From assembly GCA_964555685.1 (NCBI GenBank), contig CAZKTO010000027.1:1-34686 (forward strand): a stretch of 34,686 nt of DNA, in the 5' to 3' direction. The notes under the pieces are model-generated. The model was not told the origin of the DNA and made no database searches. It saw only the letters and a program-made list of their open reading frames with translations. The position numbers and the translations under genes are program-made. Origin of the DNA: CAZKTO01 sp964555685. GTDB lineage: Bacteria > Chloroflexota > Dehalococcoidia > SHYB01. Positions 29,184 to 34,686 of this stretch are shown here, in pieces (the stretch's first letter is position 1; each line of letters opens with the position of its first letter).

Positions 29184-30059
29184 GTGTTCGCCCTAAAGAA
29201 GCTGCTCCTGCCCCTCCTCGTGCCGGCGATGCTGACCGTCATCGCCGCATGTGGAGGCGGCGAGGCCACGCCTCCCGCGACGCCCGTCCCGACGCCGACG
29301 CCCTTGCCCACGCCGACGCCTCCGCCTACAGCAACGCCCACGCCCAGGCCCACGCCCGGGCCCACGCCAACCAGGGCGCCCACGGCCACGGCCATCCCGT
29401 TCCCCACTCCTGCGCCCACGCCCCAGCCGGCCCAGTCCGCCTTCTCGACGCAGCGGCCGCGCCGCCTGGCGCTGGACTGCAGGCCGCATTCGTTCCCGCA
29501 GCGCACCCAGGCCTCCTTGGCCGTGGACCCGACCGATGACCGGAAGCTCTACATCTGCGTCGAGCAGGAAGGCTTCTTCAAGTCGACCGACGGCGGGACG
29601 ACGTGGCAGCGGGCCTCGAATGGGATCAAGGCATGGGAACGCCTGGAAGGCCCCGGCCTCTGCTACGAAGAGTTCTATTCGACGATCATCGATCCCAGGG
29701 ACCCCAACCGCATCTGCATGTCCATGGCGGGCGGCCCGGGGACGATCAGAACGCCCTCCAGCGCCGGCAACAACGGCGTCTACTGCTCCCGCGACGCCGG
29801 GGACACGTGGACGCAGATGATCACGTGCGGCGGAGAGTTCATCAAAGAGAGCAGGGACGGCGGCAGGACCTGGACGGAGAGGTCAAGGACCCCGGGTTTC
29901 GTGGCGTGGGACCGAGGCGTCCCCACGGACATCGAGTGGAGCAGGACCGATCCGAGTACGGTCTTCCTCGCTGGCCCCTACGCGACGGTCTACAAGTCGA
30001 CGGACGGTGGCGCGACGTGGACCCAGATCCTGTCGTCCGACAGGCTGCCGAGGCAGTAG
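29184..30059 (+). CDS. Asp-box (BNR) lipoprotein
   Basis: Exported lipoprotein of 291 residues. The signal peptide (FALKKLLLPLLVPAMLTVIAAC) ends in a VIAAC lipobox and is followed by a Thr/Pro-rich linker of about 60 residues. The rest has four Asp-box repeats: STDGGTTW, SRDAGDTW, SRDGGRTW and STDGGATW, as in sortilin/sialidase-type propellers. Only four blades are visible, so the propeller is short or truncated at the C-terminus. The GTG at 29184 is preferred because GAGG lies seven bases upstream and it places the signal peptide at the N-terminus. The ATG at 29100 would add 28 unlikely residues. A ligand-binding or surface scaffold role is likely; no enzyme motif is seen. Confidence 0.78.
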   Translation: MFALKKLLLPLLVPAMLTVIAACGGGEATPPATPVPTPTPLPTPTPPPTATPTPRPTPGPTPTRAPTATAIPFPTPAPTPQPAQSAFSTQRPRRLALDCRPHSFPQRTQASLAVDPTDDRKLYICVEQEGFFKSTDGGTTWQRASNGIKAWERLEGPGLCYEEFYSTIIDPRDPNRICMSMAGGPGTIRTPSSAGNNGVYCSRDAGDTWTQMITCGGEFIKESRDGGRTWTERSRTPGFVAWDRGVPTDIEWSRTDPSTVFLAGPYATVYKSTDGGATWTQILSSDRLPRQ

Positions 30060-30129
30060 CGCGGTCTTCTTACTGCTCTATTTCTGTACACGCGTCCGCT
30101 GCCGCCCCTCTCTCCCCTCCTTCACCCTT

Positions 30130-30152
30130 CCCCTCTCCCGCCGGGAGAGGGG
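30130..30152. repeat. CCCCTCTCCC/GGGAGAGGGG hairpin
   Basis: A perfect 10-bp stem with GCC loop in the 210-bp gap between convergent genes (30060-30269). It belongs to the CCCTCTCC repeat group (4888, 9226, 14288). It might terminate transcription but has no T-tract. Confidence 0.6.
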
Positions 30153-30269
30153 AACTGGTAATCGCTTGGGTACAAACCTCGAATCGTAACGTTGTTAAGG
30201 AACGAGGCACTGAGGCGGACGCAAGGGGACCCCGCCAGAACGATTGAACGGCCCGGCCGCGCCCCGCTG

Positions 30270-30989
30270 CTACGCCTGGACCGGCGTCTGTGTGAGCTGC
30301 CGCGCGGCGTCGGCGATGATGCGCGCCGAGTGGTCGGCGCCGAGCCGGTCGGTGTTGACGAACAGGTGGTAGAGGGTGGGGTCCTCGGGGGCCACCTTGA
30401 ACATCTTCTTATAGTAGCCGGCCCGGGCCTCCTCCTGCTCTTTGAGGAACTTCCGGGCGGCCTCCTCGGACAGGCGCTCCCGCCGCATCACCTCGGCGAG
30501 GCGCGCCTCCGGGCTGGACACGATGTAGACGTGGAGGACGCTGGGCTGGTCCTTCAAGATCACGTGGCTGCCCCGGCCGATGAGGACGCAGTTCCCGCCC
30601 TTGGCCTCGTCCCGGATCACGGCCGTGATGACTTCCAGATACCGCCGGTCGTTCAGCTCCTCGGCGCGGGAGTGGGGCGGCTGCGCGGCCTCGGCCATGC
30701 TGCGCGACATAAGCACTTCGATCCCCGTGGGCCCCAGGAAGGGGTCGCCCGCAGAGCCCGCCGCCGCCGATTTCTCCAGGAAGTTCTGGAAGAACCGGGC
30801 CATGCGCTCGCGCCCCCGGGCCGCCCGCTCGTCCTTCTGGGCGAGCTCCTCCACCGGCGCGCCCGAGCGCCGCGCCGCCTGGGCCAGGATCTGATGATCG
30901 ATGTAGTCGGCCCCCAGCAGACGCGCCACCTCCAGCCCCACCCGGCGCGACGGGCACCCGATCCTTCCAGCGATGGTCACCACCGGCAT
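30270..30989 (-). CDS. Cytidylate kinase-like family protein
   Basis: P-loop NTPase of the cytidylate kinase-like group (Cytidylate_kin2), 239 residues. N-terminal VVTIAGRIGCPSRRVGLEVA is the phosphate-binding region; it lacks a classical GKS/T and resembles the family's 'SREYGSGGREIA' form. ADYIDHQILAQAA follows, then CVLIGRGSHVIL, VLHVYIVSSPEARLAEVM with the RRERLSEEAARKFLKEQEEAR lid and YHLFVNTDRLG. True cytidylate kinases phosphorylate CMP; members of this group are often fused or linked to other genes and their substrate is unproven. GGAGGTGA before ATG 30989 sets the start. It is downstream of the rpiB-like gene, 159 bp away, with its own promoter candidate. Confidence 0.85.
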   Translation of the reverse strand: MPVVTIAGRIGCPSRRVGLEVARLLGADYIDHQILAQAARRSGAPVEELAQKDERAARGRERMARFFQNFLEKSAAAGSAGDPFLGPTGIEVLMSRSMAEAAQPPHSRAEELNDRRYLEVITAVIRDEAKGGNCVLIGRGSHVILKDQPSVLHVYIVSSPEARLAEVMRRERLSEEAARKFLKEQEEARAGYYKKMFKVAPEDPTLYHLFVNTDRLGADHSARIIADAARQLTQTPVQA

Positions 30990-31054
30990 GGCTCACCTCC
31001 ACGCGTCGGCTCGTCCTCGGCCGGGAGTGGGAACGATCGCCCTGAGGACGCTCC

Positions 31055-31084
31055 TCTATAGCACAGGAGCGCGGAGGGCGGCAA
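31055..31084 (-). promoter_or_regulatory. Promoter candidate for the cytidylate kinase-like gene
   Basis: On the minus strand: TTGCCG (31079-31084), 18-bp spacer, TATAGA (31055-31060), 65 bp before the start codon. Confidence 0.45.
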
Positions 31085-31148
31085 CCTCCGCCGGGCGATG
31101 GCCGGCGACGTATTCTATCAACTCTGAGGGGATTCGAGACGATTTGCC

Positions 31149-31637
31149 CTAGGGGCCTTTTCGTCTCCGACGCCTCTCGGCTCCAGACGCGGCCTCGTCC
31201 ATCGCCTTCACCCGCGCGATGTTGGCGGCCTCGCTCGCGTCCACGCCCGTTGAGAGCCATGCGTCCAGGATCTCCCGCGCCACCACGGGCGAGGTGGAGC
31301 GGAGGCTCATGCAGAGGATATTAGCGTCGTTCCACTTGCGGGCGCCCCGGGCCGTCTCCGCATCGGCGCATAGGGCGGCGCGGGCGCCGGGCACCTTATT
31401 GGCCGCCATGCTGACGCCCGTTCCCGTCCAGCAGAAGAGCACGCCCTGCTCGCCGGCGCCCGAGGCGACCCGCTCGGCGACCTTTTGGGCTACCAGCGGC
31501 CACTTGGGGTCGGCGGCGGAGAGCGCCCCGTAGAGCTCGACGTCGAAGGAGCGACGGCGCAACTCCTCCACCACCGCATCCGTCAGGTGGGTCCGCTCGT
31601 CGCTGCCGACGGCGATACGCCGCTTCCTTGGCGCCAC
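31149..31637 (-). CDS. RpiB/LacA/LacB-family sugar-phosphate isomerase
   Basis: Ribose-5-phosphate isomerase B-like protein of 162 residues. It has the Rossmann-like N-terminal IAVGSDERTHLTDAVVEEL, the active-site loop GVLFCWTGTGVSMAANKVPG (Cys69) and the motif KWNDANILCMSLR. In E. coli RpiB the corresponding residues are Cys66, His10 in GxDHA and His99 in RqHN. Here GSDE and RKWND replace both His residues, so this is the divergent RpiB-like subgroup and may isomerise a different sugar phosphate. The C-terminus is basic. It lies 13 bp after the Xer recombinase gene and is probably co-transcribed with it. Confidence 0.85.
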   Translation of the reverse strand: MAPRKRRIAVGSDERTHLTDAVVEELRRRSFDVELYGALSAADPKWPLVAQKVAERVASGAGEQGVLFCWTGTGVSMAANKVPGARAALCADAETARGARKWNDANILCMSLRSTSPVVAREILDAWLSTGVDASEAANIARVKAMDEAASGAERRRRRKGP

Positions 31638-31650
31638 GCCTCTCCGCCTC

Positions 31651-32562
31651 CTACCTGGCGCGAGGGTGGGCCTTCAGGTACTCCTCGCGCACGTGGTCGC
31701 TGGTCAGGTGAGTATACACCTGCGTCGTGGCGATATTGGCGTGGCCCAGGAGCTCCTGGACGTTGCGCAGGGAGGCGCCGCCCCGCAGCATGTGGGTGGC
31801 GAAGCTGTGGCGGATGACGTGGGGCGTGGTGCTCGAGGAGAGGTCCGCCGCCCGGGCGTAGTTCTTGAGGATCAGCCAGAACCCTTGACGAGTGAGGCGC
31901 TGGCCCCGGCGGTTGACGAAGAGCGCCGCCTCGCCGGAGCCCCGGACCAGGGCCGGGCGCCCCGCGGCCAGGTAGGCTTTGACCGTCTCCACGGCCCGCT
32001 CGTGGATGGGGATCACCCGCTCCTTGCCGCCCTTGCCGGAGCACCGCACCAGCGCGCTCTCCAGGTTCACGTCGCCCATCCGCAGCGAGATCAGCTCCGA
32101 GACGCGCATCCCGGTGGCGTAGAGGATCTGGAGCAGCGCCCGGTCGCGCAGGCCCTCCGGCTGGCGCCCTTTCTTCTCCGGCTCAGCCAGCAGCCGGGCC
32201 ATCTCCTCGAAGCTCAGATACTTGGGCAGCGGGCGCCCGATCTTCGGCGAGGCCAGCTCCTCCGTCGGGTCCTCCTTCACCATCCCCTCGTCCACGAGAA
32301 AGGTGTAGAACGACTTCATGGCCGCGATCTTCCGGGCCACGGTAGTGGGGGCGTAGTCCCGGTCCCGCAGGCTCATGACGTATTCGGAGAGCATGCGGCG
32401 CGAGACGCCGGCCCAGCCGCTGCCGTTGGGCGCGGGCCCCGTCCGGGACTCGAGGAAGGAGGCGAGCTGGGCAAGGTCGTTCTGGTAGGCCTGGCGCGTG
32501 TTGGGCGAGAAGCCCTTCTCCGCCGTCAGGAAGTCCAGGAATTGGCGCACCTGCTCGCGCAT
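31651..32562 (-). CDS. XerC/XerD-type tyrosine recombinase
   Basis: Site-specific tyrosine recombinase, 303 residues, close to the XerC/D length. The N-terminal SAM-like DNA-binding domain (about 1-100) has FLTAEKGFSPNTRQAYQNDL. The catalytic domain has all six residues: Arg153 (TGMRVSEL), Lys177 (GKGGKER), His248 and Arg251 (HVIRHSFATH), His274 (LGHANI) and Tyr283 (TQVYTHL). A housekeeping role in chromosome dimer resolution is likely; no att sites, integrase-type N-terminus or tRNA neighbour suggests otherwise. ATG 32562 is preferred, with GGGAG upstream; the longer frame has no ribosome site. It appears to lead an operon with the RpiB-like gene. Only one Xer gene is present in this window. 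Confidence 0.94.
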   Translation of the reverse strand: MREQVRQFLDFLTAEKGFSPNTRQAYQNDLAQLASFLESRTGPAPNGSGWAGVSRRMLSEYVMSLRDRDYAPTTVARKIAAMKSFYTFLVDEGMVKEDPTEELASPKIGRPLPKYLSFEEMARLLAEPEKKGRQPEGLRDRALLQILYATGMRVSELISLRMGDVNLESALVRCSGKGGKERVIPIHERAVETVKAYLAAGRPALVRGSGEAALFVNRRGQRLTRQGFWLILKNYARAADLSSSTTPHVIRHSFATHMLRGGASLRNVQELLGHANIATTQVYTHLTSDHVREEYLKAHPRAR

Positions 32563-32588
32563 CGGCCCCACTCCCAGGTCAAGGTTTT

Positions 32589-32611
32589 GAACCGGTTCTA
32601 GGATTAGTTTA
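32589..32611 (-). promoter_or_regulatory. Palindrome next to a -10 element for the Xer gene
   Basis: GAACCGGTTC (32589-32598) is a perfect 10-bp palindrome. A minus-strand TAAACT (32606-32611) could be the -10, putting the palindrome at about +1 to +10. This is a plausible operator, but no -35 is seen. Confidence 0.35.
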
Positions 32612-32664
32612 CCATAACCGCGCCCGCGCCGCATCTCGCCTGTGGCGGCCCGCGAAGACCTTTC

Positions 32665-32715
32665 GGTTGTCCTGGGGAGACCCCGATCGCCACCGGGGCT
32701 CTCCCCAGGGTGACC
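32665..32715. repeat. CTGGGGAGACCCC hairpin repeat with bulged C
   Basis: CCTGGGGAGACCCC (32671-32684) pairs with GGGG-C-TCTCCCCAGG (32695-32709), leaving one C (32699) unpaired. Six outer pairs with three G-U extend it to 32665-32715. The same design, with the bulge in the corresponding place, occurs at 34652-34686. It lies between the divergent Xer and LLM genes. Confidence 0.65.
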
Positions 32716-32816
32716 AAAAGACCTTGACAGGCCGGGCCTGCCGGTGCACCGTATGGGCGGCCCGCGATACCCTGGATCGCCCTTGCGCCGCGAGCGCGAG
32801 GAGCTGAGGAGCAGCC

Positions 32817-33854
32817 ATGGCGGATACCCCGGTCACCTTTGGACTGCAGTTGCCGTGCTTCAGCTTCCCCTCGCGCAAGGGCGAGAACGTGTGGGCCGTG
32901 GGGCGCGAGATCGCCCAGACGGCCGAGGGCCTGGGGTTCGAATCGGTCTGGCTCATGGACCACCTCTATCAGATCCCCGTGGTGGCCCCGGAGACGGATC
33001 CGCTCTTGGAGTGCTGGACGGGCCTCGCCGCCCTGGCCGCGAGCACCCGGCGCGTGAAGCTGGGGAGCATGGTCTCCGCCGTGACCTTCCGGAACCCGGC
33101 GCTCCTGGCCAAGATGACCAGCACCATCGATGTCGTCAGCGGCGGGCGCCTCATCGCCGGCATCGGCGGCGCGTGGTGCGAGTGGGAGCACCGGGGCTAC
33201 GGGCTGGACTTCCCGCCGACGCCCGTGCGCCTCAGGATGCTGGAGGAGGCCATCCAGATACTCAAGGCCATGTGGACCCAGGAGCGCGCCACCTTCGAGG
33301 GTAAGTACTTCCACGCCAGGGGCGCCGTTAACAGCCCCAAGCCTGTCCAGAAGCCGCATCCGCCCATCCTCATCGGCGGCAGCGGCGAGAAGGTGACCCT
33401 GCGCATCTGCGCCCAGTATGCCCAGGCCCACAACCTGGGCGGCGGCACCCCCGAGCAGTGCGCCAAGACGTTGCAGACGCTCCTTCGCCACTGCGATGCC
33501 CTGGGGACCGACTACTGCGCCATCTGGAAGACCCGCCTCACCCCGGTCATGCTCGTCGAGAGCCCGCGGCAGGTCGAGGCCAAGGTCAAGCGCCTCTGCC
33601 CCCCCGGCACGACGCCCGGCCATCTCCGCATGCGCACCCTCATGGGCACGCCGGACCAGGTCGGCGATCAGCTCCAGGCCTTCGTGGATGCGGGCGTGGA
33701 GTCCTTCATCGTGAGCTTCTGGGACGTGGACGACCTCAGCCAGCTCAAGACCTTCGCCAAAGAGGTCATGCCCCGCTTCGCGCGCATCCAGAAAACGAAG
33801 AGCAGCGCCGGGCGCCCCGCCAAACGCGTGGCCTCCCGGCAGACCCGGCGTTAG
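32817..33854 (+). CDS. LLM-class F420/FMN-dependent oxidoreductase
   Basis: Luciferase-like oxidoreductase of 345 residues. It has TFGLQLPCFSFPSRKGENVW and WLMDHLYQIP, as in F420-dependent enzymes, in place of the EHHF motif of the other three LLM proteins here. LGSMVSAVTFRNPALLAKM, VSGGRLIAGIGGAWCEWEHRGYG, the KPHPPILIGGSGE loop and LKTFAKEVMPRF complete the family pattern. It likely uses F420 or FMN; F420 synthesis genes are not in the window. The C-terminal 25 residues are Lys/Arg-rich (KTKSSAGRPAKRVASRQTRR), an unusual tail that could contact nucleic acid or membrane. GAGGAGC lies before the ATG. A gene 21 bp downstream encodes a two-domain ferredoxin-fold protein, likely co-transcribed. 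Confidence 0.92.
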   Translation: MADTPVTFGLQLPCFSFPSRKGENVWAVGREIAQTAEGLGFESVWLMDHLYQIPVVAPETDPLLECWTGLAALAASTRRVKLGSMVSAVTFRNPALLAKMTSTIDVVSGGRLIAGIGGAWCEWEHRGYGLDFPPTPVRLRMLEEAIQILKAMWTQERATFEGKYFHARGAVNSPKPVQKPHPPILIGGSGEKVTLRICAQYAQAHNLGGGTPEQCAKTLQTLLRHCDALGTDYCAIWKTRLTPVMLVESPRQVEAKVKRLCPPGTTPGHLRMRTLMGTPDQVGDQLQAFVDAGVESFIVSFWDVDDLSQLKTFAKEVMPRFARIQKTKSSAGRPAKRVASRQTRR

Positions 33855-33875
33855 CGAACACCGAGGAGGCGAACC

Positions 33876-34559
33876 ATGGACGGACGGCGACCGACGGGCA
33901 TCATGTTCGTCAACACCAACGTCGATAGCCCAGCGAAGGAGGCCGAGTACAGTAACTGGTACCAGGCGGTCCACTTCCCGGACGTTTGCGAGCCCGGCAT
34001 CTTCGTCAACGCGCTCATGTTCCACAACCTCCGCTACCCGCCACCCCAGGGCGAGGCCAAGTTCCTGGCCTTCTACGAGACCTTCTGGCCTGATATCGAC
34101 GTCGCCTACGCTGAGTTCAGCACCAGGCTAGTCGCCAAGCTCCGGGCGGAGAGCCGGATCCACGCCGGCACCCGTGGCGCGCTCTTCGGCGTCTACCGCC
34201 AGCTCTCCATCACCTTCAGCACCGAGCGGCGCAAGCGCTCCCAGAGCGTCATGGCGGTCCACATCGATGCGAAGGCGCCGGGGAAGGAGCAGGACGTGCG
34301 GGGGTGGTACGCTGGGACGCACGTGGCGGAGGTGGCGGCCCTGGGGCTCTTCCACACCGGCTCGTTCAACGAGCTCATCGATGGGCCGGCCTACCGCACC
34401 GCGCGCAACCCGGAGCAGCCCCGCTTCCTCGCCCTCTACGAGTCCGACATCGGCGACCCGCAGGCCCTGGGGGCCGCAGTGGCGAAGCACTTCCCCGGCG
34501 GCGTCCCGGACTACGTCAAGATCCGCGGCGCCTCGTTCTTCTATCGCGTGAGCCCATAG
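33876..34559 (+). CDS. Two-domain ferredoxin-fold (dimeric alpha-beta barrel-like) protein
   Basis: A 227-residue protein of two similar halves, each like the EthD/NIPSNAP ferredoxin fold. Half 1 (about 1-110) has GIMFVNTNVDSPAKEAEYSNW, YQAVHFPDVCEPGIF and FLAFYETFWPDI. Half 2 (about 118-225) has SVMAVHIDAKAPGKEQDV, WYAGTHVAEVAALGLFHTG and FLALYESDIGDP. The parallel 'NWYQAVHFPDV/GWYAGTHVAEV' and 'FLAFYE/FLALYE' motifs show the internal duplication. Function unknown; the fold occurs in ring-modifying enzymes and accessory proteins. It follows the LLM gene by 21 bp with GAGGAGG as ribosome site, so a joint role is likely. Confidence 0.78.
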   Translation: MDGRRPTGIMFVNTNVDSPAKEAEYSNWYQAVHFPDVCEPGIFVNALMFHNLRYPPPQGEAKFLAFYETFWPDIDVAYAEFSTRLVAKLRAESRIHAGTRGALFGVYRQLSITFSTERRKRSQSVMAVHIDAKAPGKEQDVRGWYAGTHVAEVAALGLFHTGSFNELIDGPAYRTARNPEQPRFLALYESDIGDPQALGAAVAKHFPGGVPDYVKIRGASFFYRVSP

Positions 34560-34596
34560 ACGGCCGCCGGGCGGGCCCAGCGGCCCACTCGCGCAG

Positions 34597-34622
34597 AAAA
34601 AGACTGGGCGCAAGGCCCAGTC
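34597..34622 (-). terminator. Intrinsic terminator for a gene to the right of the window
   Basis: GACTGGGC (34602-34609) and GCCCAGTC (34615-34622) pair over 8 bp with a 5-base loop. On the minus strand TTTTT (34597-34601) follows, a classic terminator. It may also serve the plus-strand operon ending at 34559. Confidence 0.75.
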
Positions 34623-34651
34623 CTTCTGGGCTCAGGGCCCTTCGATTATTC

Positions 34652-34686
34652 TGGGGAAACCTCTTTTGACAAAGAGGCTTTCCCCA
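34652..34686. repeat. TGGGGAAA...TTTCCCCA hairpin repeat at window end
   Basis: TGGGGAAACCTCTTT (34652-34666), TGAC loop, AAAGAGG-C-TTTCCCCA (34671-34686), with a single C (34678) unpaired. It is a 15-bp stem of the same design as 32671-32709. The element may continue beyond the window. Confidence 0.65.

Noticed and set aside
31651..32562. Xer gene as an integrase of a mobile island
   Set aside because: Its length and sequence are XerC/D-like. No tRNA, att repeats, phage or plasmid genes are nearby.
32724..32752. Promoter for the 32817 LLM gene from the perfect TTGACA at 32724
   Set aside because: No acceptable -10 lies 16-18 bp downstream; the nearest TATGGG-like hexamer is over 20 bp away.

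Overview
The window is GC-rich bacterial chromosome, densely packed with metabolic genes. Two lipoproteins carry long Pro/Thr/Ala linkers after the lipobox. There are four LLM-class flavin oxidoreductases and four metal-dependent amidohydrolases, CaiB-type CoA-transferases, and many short intergenic palindromes. This mix is what I would expect of an uncultured Chloroflexota lineage (Dehalococcoidia/SAR202-like). That is inference: no rRNA or other marker gene is present. A 15-N run at 18164-18178 marks a draft, probably metagenomic, assembly.

Layout. 161-3505: an OmpR-type two-component system divergent from an HtrA protease, with a tandem 11-bp-spaced repeat between them. 3714-5259: an amidohydrolase and a small NIPSNAP-like protein. 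5441-7630: a CHRD/cupredoxin lipoprotein, a second small NIPSNAP-like protein and a His-tailed membrane protein. 7683-8813: an LLM oxidoreductase. 9423-14196 (minus): a five-gene set of two CoA-transferases, a nitronate monooxygenase-like flavoprotein and two MaoC-type hotdog proteins. 14406-15383: an Asp-box beta-propeller. 15539-22554 (plus): amidohydrolase, UGSC-family selenoprotein, a conserved 'LPIIPPT' protein cut by the assembly gap, SDR, D-aminoacylase-type deacylase, amidohydrolase. 22679-23668 (minus): a two-domain multicopper oxidase. 23987-28141 (plus): a tight operon of amidohydrolase, LLM, GH57-like protein and LLM. 28268-30059: a PAS-LuxR regulator and an Asp-box lipoprotein. 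30270-32562 (minus): cytidylate kinase-like protein, RpiB-like isomerase and a Xer recombinase. 32817-34559 (plus): an F420-type LLM protein and a two-domain ferredoxin-fold protein.

The most notable object is the gene at 16983-17531. Its reading frame is interrupted by one TGA at 17274-17276, followed at once by codons for G-S-C-T-A-W-S-V-H-D. It then stays open for 85 codons to a TAG. A two-part stem-loop with a 5-nt G/U-containing apical loop starts one base after the UGA, in the geometry of bacterial SECIS elements. This is a selenocysteine UGSC-family protein that simple gene calling truncates.

Together the genes look like catabolic machinery for organic acids, amides or ring compounds: flavin monooxygenases for oxygenation, amidohydrolases for hydrolysis or decarboxylation, CoA-transferases for activation, and MaoC hydratases and an SDR for processing. 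Substrates cannot be told from sequence. Intergenic DNA is full of palindromic repeats, notably about eleven copies of a CCCCGA-loop-TCGGGG hairpin.
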